Part shown: one piece after another, positions 24,729 through 33,523 of the stretch
Position numbering within the stretch: the stretch's first letter is position 1
Layout of the letters: each line of letters starts with the position of its first letter
Origin: Pseudomonas viridiflava
Lineage (GTDB): Bacteria > Pseudomonadota > Gammaproteobacteria > Pseudomonadales > Pseudomonadaceae
Length of the DNA stretch: 64,000 nt
Direction: 5' to 3'
Assembly: GCF_900580865.1 (NCBI RefSeq)
Contig: NZ_UTBZ01000140.1
Location: forward strand, 248,001-312,000
Position numbers and translations under genes: made by a program
Notes under the pieces: generated by a model
What the model was told of the DNA's origin: nothing
The model's input: the letters and a program-made list of their open reading frames with translations, nothing else
The model's database searches: none

Positions 24729-27299
24729 TCAGGCCGGCTGAGCCTGCAGGCTCACCGGTCGCAACGGCAGCAGCGGCGCATGCGGATCAGCTTTCACCGA
24801 CGCCCGCCAGGCATCCAGCCACTCAGCGAGACCTTCAGCCCAAACCTGTTCGTGCAGACGCGCCAGCGCCACAGGGTCGCTCAACAGCTGCAAGCGATCA
24901 TGGTTGTTCAGCCCGGCCGGGCCAACCTTGATCGCGTGACGCACACGTTCCTGACGCAGCCACTCGATCGGCTCGGCCTGACCGTGACGCGAGGTCGCCA
25001 GCGAGCACGCCAGAGCGTTCTGCTGTGGATCGACCACCGCGCGGACAAAACCGTCGTTGAGGGCGTGGTAACGATTTTCGTGGGTGTACTGATCAGTCGC
25101 CAGCAGCGCCTGTGGCGGATTGTATTCCTCAGGGATGAGGAACAGGCTCTCGTCACGGGACTTCAGGCCAAGACCAACACGGCTGGAGATCACCGACACC
25201 GGGATCGACAGCATCAGCGAACCGACAATCGGCACCAGCCACCAGAGGAAGCTCGGGTTCAGCCAGATCACCAGCAGCGCCCAGCAGAAACCCAGCAGGG
25301 TCTGCGGACCGTGACGCTTGACCGCTTCGCTCCAAGGCGTCGAGTCGTCGTCACGCTGCGGCGAGTTCCAGGTCGCGGCCCAGCCGAGGAACGCGGCGAG
25401 GACGAAACGGGTGTGGAAAATCATCCGCACCGGCGCCAGCAGCATGGAGAACAGCATCTCCAGCAGCATCGACAGGGTCACCTTGAACTTGCCGCCGAAC
25501 TCTTTCGCGCCCTTGGCCCAGATCAGGATGATGCTCAACAGTTTCGGCAGGAACAGCAGCACGATGGTCGTCGAGAACAGCGCTATCGCCTTGTCCGGGT
25601 GCCATTGTGGCCACAGCGGATAGAGCTGACGCGGTTCGAGGAAGTACTGCGGCTCCATCAGCGTGTTCACCGCCAGCAGCGCGGTCGACAACACCAGGAA
25701 GAAGAACCACAACGGCGCCGACAGGTACGACATCACGCCGGTCAGGAACACCGCGCGGTGCACCGGGTGCATGCCTTTGACCAGGAACAGACGGAAGTTC
25801 ATCAGGTTACCGTGGCACCAGCGACGGTCACGCTTGAGCTCGTCGAGCAGGTTTGGCGGCAATTCTTCGTAGCTGCCCGGCAGGTCGTAGGCAATCCACA
25901 CGCCCCAACCGGCACGGCGCATCAACGCGGCTTCAACGAAGTCGTGGGAGAGAATCGCACCCGAGAACGCGCCTTTACCCGGCAACGGCGCCAAGGCGCA
26001 GTGGTCGATAAACGGCTTCATGCGGATGATCGCGTTGTGACCCCAGTAGTGGGATTCACCCAACTGCCAGAAGTGCAGACCGGCGGTAAACAGCGGGCCG
26101 TACACGCGGGTCGCAAACTGCTGCATGCGCGCATACAGCGTGTCCATGCCCGACGCACGCGGCGCGGTCTGGATGATCCCGGCGTCCGGCGTGGCTTCCA
26201 TCAAGCGCACCAGACTGGTCAGGCACTCGCCGCTCATCACCGAGTCGGCATCGAGAACGACCATGTACTTATAGTCACCGCCCCAGCGACGGCAGAAGTC
26301 GTCGAGGTTGCCGCTCTTGCGCTTCACACGACGGCGACGGCGACGGTAGAAGATCTTGCCGAAGCCTTTGGCTTCGCGGCAGACATCCAGCCAGGCCTGT
26401 TGCTCGGCCACGCAGATATCGGTGTCGTTACTGTCACTGAGGACGAAGAAGTCGAAACGATCCAGATCACCGGTGGCAGCCACCGATTCGAACGTCGCGC
26501 GCAGACCGGCGAACACGCGCGGTACGTCTTCGTTGCAGATCGGCATCACCAGCGCGGTACGCGCGTCTTTGGCAATCGGCTCGTTGCCGGCGCTTTTGCC
26601 GGAGATACGGTATTTATCGTGGCCGGTGAGCAACTCGAGGAAGCCCATCAGCGCCGTCCAGAAACCGGCAGAAACCCAGCAGAACAGAATCCCGAACAGA
26701 ATCAGGATGCTGGTTTGCAGCGCGTACGGCAGCACTTGCGTAGCGGTTTGCAGCAGTGGTTGATGCAGGACTTCTTCGAGATCAACGAACGACCAACCCT
26801 GGTACGGCATGATGCCTTTCATGTACCAACCGGCGACGATGGTCTGGCCGAGCATCAGCAGCAACAGAATGTAGCGACGGATCGAACCAACGGTGCGCCA
26901 GCGCGCGGCCGGCAGGACGTTTTCGTCCTTCGGCGGCTGCGGCGGATTGGTGCGACCGGTCATACGGCGCCAGCCACGCACCAGAATATTGGTGCGCCAT
27001 GGCTCCGGCACGACCTTGGTCCGACGGATCGGCGGCGTTGCCTTCATGCTGACGCGACCACTGGCGTCGAGCACCAGCATCTCCGCGTCTTCAAGTTCTT
27101 CGGCGGTGCTCAGGGTCAGGCGCTTGCCCACCGAAGCCTGGGCGGCCTCGGCAGGAGCGTCGAACGTTGAAGACGACAGGCGTTCATGCAGCTCGCTGAA
27201 CGACTGGCAGCCCGCGAGTTCCGCGCGCTGCTCGTCGGTCATCGGCAGATGCGCCAGATACTCGGAGAGAGTCTCTGGCTGTACTTGAGAGTTACTCAT
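24729..27299 (-). CDS. opgH: Osmoregulated periplasmic glucan glucosyltransferase OpgH
   Basis: An 856-residue inner-membrane GT2 glucosyltransferase that builds the beta-1,2-glucan backbone from UDP-glucose. Visible are two N-terminal membrane helices (about 140-215), the catalytic domain with FVLSDSND, VVLDADSVMSGE and the product-binding RDRRWCHGNLMN, then several further membrane helices. The N-terminal 130 residues are cytoplasmic. It overlaps opgG by eight bases, with opgG first, the usual order. Confidence 0.97.
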   Translation of the reverse strand: MSNSQVQPETLSEYLAHLPMTDEQRAELAGCQSFSELHERLSSSTFDAPAEAAQASVGKRLTLSTAEELEDAEMLVLDASGRVSMKATPPIRRTKVVPEPWRTNILVRGWRRMTGRTNPPQPPKDENVLPAARWRTVGSIRRYILLLLMLGQTIVAGWYMKGIMPYQGWSFVDLEEVLHQPLLQTATQVLPYALQTSILILFGILFCWVSAGFWTALMGFLELLTGHDKYRISGKSAGNEPIAKDARTALVMPICNEDVPRVFAGLRATFESVAATGDLDRFDFFVLSDSNDTDICVAEQQAWLDVCREAKGFGKIFYRRRRRRVKRKSGNLDDFCRRWGGDYKYMVVLDADSVMSGECLTSLVRLMEATPDAGIIQTAPRASGMDTLYARMQQFATRVYGPLFTAGLHFWQLGESHYWGHNAIIRMKPFIDHCALAPLPGKGAFSGAILSHDFVEAALMRRAGWGVWIAYDLPGSYEELPPNLLDELKRDRRWCHGNLMNFRLFLVKGMHPVHRAVFLTGVMSYLSAPLWFFFLVLSTALLAVNTLMEPQYFLEPRQLYPLWPQWHPDKAIALFSTTIVLLFLPKLLSIILIWAKGAKEFGGKFKVTLSMLLEMLFSMLLAPVRMIFHTRFVLAAFLGWAATWNSPQRDDDSTPWSEAVKRHGPQTLLGFCWALLVIWLNPSFLWWLVPIVGSLMLSIPVSVISSRVGLGLKSRDESLFLIPEEYNPPQALLATDQYTHENRYHALNDGFVRAVVDPQQNALACSLATSRHGQAEPIEWLRQERVRHAIKVGPAGLNNHDRLQLLSDPVALARLHEQVWAEGLAEWLDAWRASVKADPHAPLLPLRPVSLQAQPA

Positions 27300-29106
27300 C
27301 GGCAGGCAACTGATAGCTCCAGGTCTCGGTCAGGACTTCTTCAGTCGGTGCCGATTCCGGTGTGGCTGGGGCCGCGTCCGCAGCAACTGGCTGCTTGGCG
27401 TCTTTGTTGGCCTTGTCCTTGGCATCTGCAGCTGGCTTGGCGTCGGCCTGTTTGGCCTCGGCTGCCTTGGCTTCCTTGTCGATTTTCTCTTGTTGCTTGG
27501 CGGCAACCTTGTCGGCTTTGGCAACGGAGGAGTTGGACGCCGGCACCGAAGACTTGGCCAGATCGGCCGTGACGATCGGCTGCACCAGGGCGGCACGCAT
27601 CTCGGTCGACTTGCTTGCGTCCTTGATCTTCATCCGCAGGGTCAAGCGCCAGCCCTTGGTTTCCGGGTTGTAGCGCACGCTGTTCTCAACCAGTTCGGCG
27701 TTGTCGCCGACACTGACCTGACTGCGCACGTCGGCATCCGGTGCCAGGGCGGCCAGCGATGGACCTTCGAAGTCGACCAGATAAGCAACGCTGCCATCCG
27801 GCTGACGGATCAGGTTCGATTGCTTGACGTCACCGGTCGAACGCAGAGTCTGCGAAACCCAAGCGCTGTCCGGCGCATGAATCGCTGCTTCGTCCATGGT
27901 CCAGTGCATACGGTAGGCGAAGTCCAGTGGCTGGCCCGGCTCCGGCATTTTTTCCGGGCTCCAGAACGCAACGATGTTGTCGTTGGTTTCGTCGGCGGTC
28001 GGAATTTCTACCAGATCAACGGTGCCTTTACCCCACTCGCCCTTCGGCTCGATCCAGGCGCTTGGGCGCTTGTCGTAGCGATCGTCGAGGTCTTCGTAGT
28101 GGCTGAAGTCGCGGCCACGTTGCAGCAGACCGAAACCACGCGGGTTCTCGATGCTGAAGTTGCTCACGGCCAGGTGTTTCGGGTTGTTCAACGGGCGCCA
28201 GATCCACTCGCCGTTACCGGCATGGATCGACAGACCGCTGGAGTCGTGCAGTTCACGACGGTAGTTGAGGACTTTCGACGGCTGGTTGGCGCCGAACAGG
28301 AACATGCTGGTCAGTGGCGCGATGCCCAGTTTGCCGACCTTGTCACGCAGGAACATCTGCGCTTTGACGTCGACAATGGTGTCGCTGCCCGGACGCAGGA
28401 TCAGACGGTAGGCACCGGTGGCGCGCGGCGAATCGAGCAGGGCGAAGATCACCAGGTGCTTGTCGCCCGGCTTCGGCTGTTGAATCCAGAACTCGCGGAA
28501 ACGCGGGAATTCTTCGCCCGACGGCAGCGCGGTATCAATCGCCAGACCACGCGCCGAGAGGCCGTAGGTGTGGCCCTTGCCGACAACGCGGAAGTAACTC
28601 GCGCCGAGCATGGTCATGATTTCGTCTTGTTTGTCGGCCTTGTTGATCGGGTACAGCACACGGAAACCGGCGTAGCCCAGTTGTTCGGTGGCTTTCGGAT
28701 CGAATTTCAGGTCGCCGAAATCGAAGCGCGTCGGATCGTATTTGATCTCTTCGACGGTGTTCGCTGTGATTTCGTTGATTTTCACCGGCGTATCGAAGTG
28801 CATACCCTGGTGATAGAAGGACAGTTTGAACGGGGTCTTCTGATCAGCCCACTCAGCCTTTTCGGTGAGGAAGCGGATTTTCTGATAGTCCGCGAACTTC
28901 ATGTCGCGGAATTCGTTTGGCAGGTTGCTGCGCGGGGCTTCGAACTTCTGCCCGGCCAGTTCTTTAGCCTTCGCCGATACATCGTCAAGATTGAACGCCC
29001 AAAGCTGGCCGGCGCTGAGCAGGCACAGGAGCGCCGAACCCGCTACCAGGGCACTTCGCATGCGTTTGGCAGACATTTTTGCTGCATTACAGGGACTAAC
29101 AATCAC
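27292..29106 (-). CDS. opgG: Periplasmic glucan biosynthesis protein OpgG
   Basis: Periplasmic protein that modifies or branches the glucan made by OpgH; about 604 residues. A signal peptide (hydrophobic stretch SALVAGSALLCLLSAGQLWA) precedes the conserved FNLDDVSAKAKELA start of the mature protein. The family core ends near residue 520, after which there is an unusual tail of about 80 residues rich in Lys/Ala/Asp (VAKADKVAAKQQEKIDKEAK onward). The start is uncertain: the GTG at 29106 has the best ribosome site (GAGGG); ATGs at 29076 and 29061 are alternatives that also keep the signal peptide. Confidence 0.93.
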   Translation of the reverse strand: MIVSPCNAAKMSAKRMRSALVAGSALLCLLSAGQLWAFNLDDVSAKAKELAGQKFEAPRSNLPNEFRDMKFADYQKIRFLTEKAEWADQKTPFKLSFYHQGMHFDTPVKINEITANTVEEIKYDPTRFDFGDLKFDPKATEQLGYAGFRVLYPINKADKQDEIMTMLGASYFRVVGKGHTYGLSARGLAIDTALPSGEEFPRFREFWIQQPKPGDKHLVIFALLDSPRATGAYRLILRPGSDTIVDVKAQMFLRDKVGKLGIAPLTSMFLFGANQPSKVLNYRRELHDSSGLSIHAGNGEWIWRPLNNPKHLAVSNFSIENPRGFGLLQRGRDFSHYEDLDDRYDKRPSAWIEPKGEWGKGTVDLVEIPTADETNDNIVAFWSPEKMPEPGQPLDFAYRMHWTMDEAAIHAPDSAWVSQTLRSTGDVKQSNLIRQPDGSVAYLVDFEGPSLAALAPDADVRSQVSVGDNAELVENSVRYNPETKGWRLTLRMKIKDASKSTEMRAALVQPIVTADLAKSSVPASNSSVAKADKVAAKQQEKIDKEAKAAEAKQADAKPAADAKDKANKDAKQPVAADAAPATPESAPTEEVLTETWSYQLPADE

Positions 29107-29244
29107 GAGCAACCCTCGCCGAAAACAGATCAATAAACCAACGGCCAGCTATCTATATGCCAGGTTGGCGAGCATTGTTCCGACTCCGCTGGGGCAAAAT
29201 GATTCCCCAATCGGATCCGGACAAGTCTCTACCTAGTGAAAAAT

Positions 29245-29264
29245 GGATCAGCGAACGCTGATCC
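29245..29264. promoter_or_regulatory. Hairpin in the opgG-dtd intergenic region
   Basis: GGATCAGC, GAAC, GCTGATCC: a perfect stem of 8 bp about 140 bases upstream of opgG in a comparatively AT-rich 275-base gap. There is no T run, so it is more likely an operator or mRNA leader structure than a terminator. Nothing else recognisable lies in 29107-29381. Confidence 0.35.
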
Positions 29265-29381
29265 CAGTGCGCGCGATTATCTAGTAGCCCGCATGACAAC
29301 GCATCAGGGGTAACAAAGTATTTATCGCGAAAAATGCCTGTTTTCAGTCGAAATGCCCTTAAAAAGATGTTTCAAGCGCTT

Positions 29382-29819
29382 TCAAGTCTGTAACAGGAAG
29401 GTTACCGGTCCATCATTGACCAGGTGCACCTGCATATCCGCGCCGAATCTACCTGATGCCACAGTGCCATGCACCTGTTTCGCTCTGCTTAATAGATAGT
29501 CGAACAATTCCTCACCCAACGCTGGAGGCGCCGCCGTCGAAAAGCTCGGTCGCAACCCGCTTTTGGTGTCGGCCGCGAGGGTGAACTGAGAGACCAGCAG
29601 CAACCCACCGCCCACATCGGCGAGGGACAAATTCATCTTGCCCTCCGCATCGCTGAATACCCGATAGTTAAGCAGCTTATGCAGAAGTTTGTCGGCGCTG
29701 GCACGCGTGTCGTCGGGTTCGACCGCCACCAGCACCAGTAAACCCTGATCTACCGCGCCGACTACCTCGCCCGCGACTTCAACCCGCGCACCGCGTACGC
29801 GCTGTAAAAGCCCTTTCAT
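29382..29819 (-). CDS. dtd: D-aminoacyl-tRNA deacylase
   Basis: A 145-residue enzyme that hydrolyses D-amino acids (and mischarged Gly) from tRNA. The two active-site motifs of DTD are present: SQFTLAAD near residue 78 and NDGPVTFLL at the C-terminus. Its start overlaps the pip stop by four bases, so the two are coupled. Confidence 0.97.
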   Translation of the reverse strand: MKGLLQRVRGARVEVAGEVVGAVDQGLLVLVAVEPDDTRASADKLLHKLLNYRVFSDAEGKMNLSLADVGGGLLLVSQFTLAADTKSGLRPSFSTAAPPALGEELFDYLLSRAKQVHGTVASGRFGADMQVHLVNDGPVTFLLQT

Positions 29820-30787
29820 GCTTCTTCAGGCGGCAGGTCAAGCAGGCGCCGGGCCATATTGCCTGCGGCGCGCACCAGCGCATCAGTGATGCCCGGTTCC
29901 GAGGCCGCGTGACCGGCATCGCGAATCACCTGCAGTTCGCTGTTCGGCCAGGCTTGATGCAGTTCCCAGGCGTTGTCGAGCGGGCAGATCACGTCATAGC
30001 GACCGTGAATGATCACGCCGGGCAGATGGGCGATCTTGCCCATGTCGCGAATCAGCTGGTTCGGCTCAAGGAAGGCGTTGTTGGTGAAGTAGTGGCATTC
30101 GATCCGCGCGATCGACAGCGCGCGCTGCGGCTCGGAGAAACGATCGACCACCAGCGGGTTCGGCCGCAGGGTCGCGGTGCGCCCTTCCCAGGTCGACCAG
30201 GCTTTGGCGGCGTGCATCTGGGCGATCTGGTCGTTGCCGGTCAGGCGCTTGTGGAAGGCGCTGAGCAGATCGTCGCGCTCGTCCAGCGGAATCGGCGCGA
30301 TGTAGTCCTGCCAGTAATCGGGGAACAGTCGGCTGGCACCGGCCTGATAGAACCACTCGATTTCCTGCGGGCGGCAGAGAAAGATCCCACGCAGGATCAG
30401 CCCGTGTACACGCTCAGGGTGTGTCTGCGCATAAGCCAGCGCCAGGGTCGAACCCCACGAGCCGCCAAACAGTACCCATTTATCGATGCCCAAGTGTTTG
30501 CGGATGCGCTCAAGGTCGGCGACCAGATCCCAAGTGGTGTTGTTTTCCAGGCTCGCATGCGGGGTGGAGCGACCGCAGCCGCGCTGGTCGAAAGTGACAA
30601 TACGGTAAAGATTCGGATCGAAATAGCGACGGCTCTGCGCGTCGCAACCAGCGCCGGGGCCGCCATGAATGAACACAACCGGCAAACCCTCCGGTGAGCC
30701 GCTTTCGTCGACGTACAGCGTATGGGTGTCATCGACAGCCAGATCGTGCCGGGCGTGAGGTTTGATCTGCGGAAACAAAGTCTGCAT
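29816..30787 (-). CDS. pip: Proline iminopeptidase
   Basis: An alpha/beta hydrolase that removes N-terminal proline from peptides; 323 residues. The oxyanion region HGGPGAG, nucleophile elbow GGSWGSTLAL, acid GRYDVICP and histidine DAGHAASE are all present, together with FDQRGCGRSTPH, which is characteristic of this peptidase family. Coupled to dtd downstream. Confidence 0.95.
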   Translation of the reverse strand: MQTLFPQIKPHARHDLAVDDTHTLYVDESGSPEGLPVVFIHGGPGAGCDAQSRRYFDPNLYRIVTFDQRGCGRSTPHASLENNTTWDLVADLERIRKHLGIDKWVLFGGSWGSTLALAYAQTHPERVHGLILRGIFLCRPQEIEWFYQAGASRLFPDYWQDYIAPIPLDERDDLLSAFHKRLTGNDQIAQMHAAKAWSTWEGRTATLRPNPLVVDRFSEPQRALSIARIECHYFTNNAFLEPNQLIRDMGKIAHLPGVIIHGRYDVICPLDNAWELHQAWPNSELQVIRDAGHAASEPGITDALVRAAGNMARRLLDLPPEEA

Positions 30788-30934
30788 TGCGCGCTCCGTA
30801 AGGGGTCGAGGTCATCCCTGAGGGGACTTCTATTATTCTGCCGTTGGGCATCATAAACCCGATTTACGTCAATGAGCATGCTCCAGCGCAGTCGCCGTTT
30901 GTCAGCCATAAACTTCGCAGGCTGTACACACTCC

Positions 30935-31024
30935 TGTGGGAGCGAGCCTGCTCGCGAAAGCGGTGTGTCATTCAACGTAGATGTTGGCTGAACGGACGGC
31001 TTCGCGAGCAGGCTCGCTCCCACA
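30935..31024. repeat. REP-type palindrome (GCTCGCTCCCACA family) between hutG and pip
   Basis: Arms TGTGGGAGCGAGCCTGCTCG and complement, with an inner imperfect palindrome. It occupies the 3' side of hutG within a 243-base gap; the rest should include the pip promoter. Confidence 0.85.
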
Positions 31025-31030
31025 AGGGGG

Positions 31031-31834
31031 TTATGCGGTGTAGTGAGACTTTGCCCAGGCCAGATAGCCCTGCAGCAATTCCTTGAGCACCACCCGCGTC
31101 GGTTCGGCCAGATCCGCGCGATAGCGGAACGGTTCGAACTCTTCCATGTAGGTGCTCTGGCACAACTCCAGTTGCACCGCGTGGATGTTCTCGGCCGGGT
31201 TGCCGTAATGGCGGGTGATGTGGCCGCCCTTGAAGCGTCCGTTGAGCACGTGGCTGTAATCAGCGTGGCACGCGCAGATCGCTTCCAGTTGCGCGGCCAG
31301 TTGTGGATCGCAACTGGCGCCATTGAAGGTGCCGAGGTTGAAGTCCGGCAGTTTGCCGTCGAACAGGTGCGGGATGATCGAGCGGATCGAGTGCGCATCG
31401 AACAGCAGCGCGTAACCGAATTCGGCTTTCAGCCGTGCCAGCTCTTCTTGAAGCGTGCGGTGGTACGGCGTCCAGATCTGCTCCAGATAAGTCGCGCGTT
31501 CTTCTTTCGACGGCTCCAACCCTTCCTTGAACAAAGGAATGCCATCGAACAACGTCGCCGGATACAGCCCGGTGGTTGCACCGGCGTACAACGGTTTGTC
31601 GTCGGACGGCCGGTTCAAATCGATGACAAACCGTGAGTACTCTGCGGCCAACGTGCTGGCGCCCAGTTCTTCGGCGAAGTCGTAAAGCTGGGGGATATGC
31701 CAGTCGGTGTCCGGCAGGCTTTTCGCATCGGGGATCAACCCGGCCTCCACCGCAGGCGTCAACCGCACCCCGGCATGCGGCATGCTGATCAACAACGGCA
31801 CGCGCCCTTGTTTGAAGTTCAATACCTTATCCAC
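31031..31834 (-). CDS. hutG: N-formylglutamate deformylase
   Basis: Last step of the five-step histidine pathway: N-formylglutamate to glutamate and formate. 267 residues; metal-site features are SMPHAGVRLTP near the N-terminus and DTDWHIPQLYDFAEELGAS. I chose the GTG at 31834 (VDKVLNFKQG), which has GGAG upstream; the longer frame overlaps hutI. It is the last gene of the leftward hut operon and pairs functionally with HutF, encoded on the opposite strand at the other end of the locus. Confidence 0.95.
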   Translation of the reverse strand: MDKVLNFKQGRVPLLISMPHAGVRLTPAVEAGLIPDAKSLPDTDWHIPQLYDFAEELGASTLAAEYSRFVIDLNRPSDDKPLYAGATTGLYPATLFDGIPLFKEGLEPSKEERATYLEQIWTPYHRTLQEELARLKAEFGYALLFDAHSIRSIIPHLFDGKLPDFNLGTFNGASCDPQLAAQLEAICACHADYSHVLNGRFKGGHITRHYGNPAENIHAVQLELCQSTYMEEFEPFRYRADLAEPTRVVLKELLQGYLAWAKSHYTA

Positions 31835-31844
31835 AACCGCTCTC

Positions 31845-33050
31845 CTACAGACTTGATTCGACGCCGTGACGCACGACGCGTTTGTCCAGATCACCGCCGA
31901 GCCAATAGGCCAGATCCGCCGGACGATCGATGTGCCAGGCGACGAAATCCGCGACCTTGCCGACTTCCAGCGAGCCGTGGGTGTCAGCCATGCCCAGCGC
32001 TTGCGCAGCGTGAATCGTCGCGCCGGCCAGGGCTTCTTCCGGGGTCATGCGGAAACAGGTGCAGGCCATGTTCAACATCAGCCGCAATGACAGCGCCGGC
32101 GAGGTACCCGGGTTGAGGTCACTGGCAATGGCGATTTTCACCTTGTGCTTGCGCAGGGCATCCATCGGCGGCAGTTGGGTTTCACGCAGAAAGTAGAACG
32201 CGCCCGGCAGCAGCACGGCGACAGTGTCGGCCTCGGCCATGGCGATGGCGTCGGCCTCGTCCATGAACTCCAGGTGATCCGCAGACAGCGCCTTGTAGCG
32301 CGCGGCGAGGCTGGAGCCATGCAGCGACGACAATTGTTCGGCATGCAGTTTCACTGGCAGGCCGAGTTTTTGTGCGGCGATAAACACGCGTTCGACTTGC
32401 TCAGGGGAGAACGCCAGGTATTCGCAGAACGCATCCACGGCATCGACCAGACCTTCGGCAGCCAGTGCGGGTAGCATTTCGCTGCAGATCAGATCGATGT
32501 AGTCGTCGGCGCGATCTTTGTATTCCGGTGGCAACGCGTGGGCGGCCAGGCAGGTGCTGCGTACGCTGATCGGCAGCTCTTTTTCCAGGCGACGGATGAC
32601 GCGGAGGATTTTGCGTTCGTTGACCAGATCGAGACCGTAACCGGACTTCATTTCGACCGTGGTCACGCCGTCGCGCATCAGGCTTTTCAGGCGTTTGGCG
32701 GCGCTGGCGAACAGTTCGTCTTCAGTCGCTTCGCGCGTCGCGCGCACGGTGCTGGCGATGCCGCCGCCGGACGCTGCGATTTCCGCATAGCTGACGCCTT
32801 GCAGACGCTTTTCGAATTCGCCGCTGCGGTTGCCGCCGAACACCGTGTGGGTGTGGCAGTCGATCAGGCCAGGGGTGACCCACGCGCCTTGCAAGTCATT
32901 GACCGCCGGGTATTCGCCGGACGGCAATTGATTGCGCGGGCCGATCCACTCGATGAGTGCACCGGACGTCACGATGGCCGCATCCTCGATGATCGAGTAG
33001 ACGCCCTGCGCCATGGTTGCGACGTGACAGTGTTGCCAGAGGGTTTTCAC
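31845..33050 (-). CDS. hutI: Imidazolonepropionase
   Basis: Third step of histidine degradation: opens imidazolonepropionate to N-formimino-glutamate. 401 residues of the amidohydrolase fold. The metal site DCHTHTVFGGNRSGEF and the late SDLNPGTSPA are present, as is KSGYGLDLVNE. GTG start with GGAGG six bases upstream. It is ten bases from hutG and separated from hutH by a 473-base repeat-filled gap. Confidence 0.97.
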   Translation of the reverse strand: MKTLWQHCHVATMAQGVYSIIEDAAIVTSGALIEWIGPRNQLPSGEYPAVNDLQGAWVTPGLIDCHTHTVFGGNRSGEFEKRLQGVSYAEIAASGGGIASTVRATREATEDELFASAAKRLKSLMRDGVTTVEMKSGYGLDLVNERKILRVIRRLEKELPISVRSTCLAAHALPPEYKDRADDYIDLICSEMLPALAAEGLVDAVDAFCEYLAFSPEQVERVFIAAQKLGLPVKLHAEQLSSLHGSSLAARYKALSADHLEFMDEADAIAMAEADTVAVLLPGAFYFLRETQLPPMDALRKHKVKIAIASDLNPGTSPALSLRLMLNMACTCFRMTPEEALAGATIHAAQALGMADTHGSLEVGKVADFVAWHIDRPADLAYWLGGDLDKRVVRHGVESSL

Positions 33051-33094
33051 TGTTGGCCTCCGTTGGGGTTGGTTTGGTGGGCGGCCCTGAAAAG

Positions 33095-33483
33095 CCCCTC
33101 ACCCTAGCCCTCTCCCGGAGGGAGAGGGGACTGACCGGGTTGTTCTGTCGAGTTACACCGACCTGAATTTTTTGTGTCGAACTCAGGCCTTGAAGCTCAC
33201 CGAGATCGACTTCCTTTTCCCTCTCTCTCACAGGGAAGAAAAAGGACTGACCGTTGTTCTGTCGAGGTACAGCGACCTGAAAATCTTGAGCCAAACTCAG
33301 GCTCTGAAAACCACGAGGATCGGCTCCCTTCCCCCTCTCACTCCCGGAGAAGAAGGACTGACCGGGTTGTTATGTCGAGGTACAGCGACCTGAAAATCTT
33401 GAGCCGAACTCAAATTCTGAAACCCCTGAAGATCGGCTCCCTTCCCCCTCTCCCCCTTGGGGGAGAGGGCTGGGGTGAGGGGG
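33095..33483. repeat. Expanded MITE-like repeat between hutI and hutH
   Basis: Outer arms CCCCTCACCCTAGCCCTCTC (33095 onward) and its complement (ending 33483) match the elements at 11254 and 24502. The interior is different: about three tandem units beginning GGACTGACCG at about 33127, 33244 and 33355 (spacing 117 and 111). Each unit carries a form of TGTCGAGGTACAGCGACCTG, and the later ones end in CGGCTCCCTTCCCCCTCTC. The 473-base gap 33051-33523 contains nothing else recognisable. Confidence 0.8.
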
Positions 33484-33523
33484 ATCGATGTCAGTAACAA
33501 CAAAGCTCTCCCTGAAAACACAC

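Noticed and set aside
24780..27170. 796-codon open frame opposite opgH
   Set aside because: Gln/Arg/His-rich antisense translation of a well-supported membrane glucosyltransferase; no ribosome site or family similarity.
33095..33483. Possible CRISPR array in the hutI-hutH gap because of spaced repeats
   Set aside because: Units are 111-117 bases and similar over their whole length; there are no unique spacers of uniform size and no cas genes.
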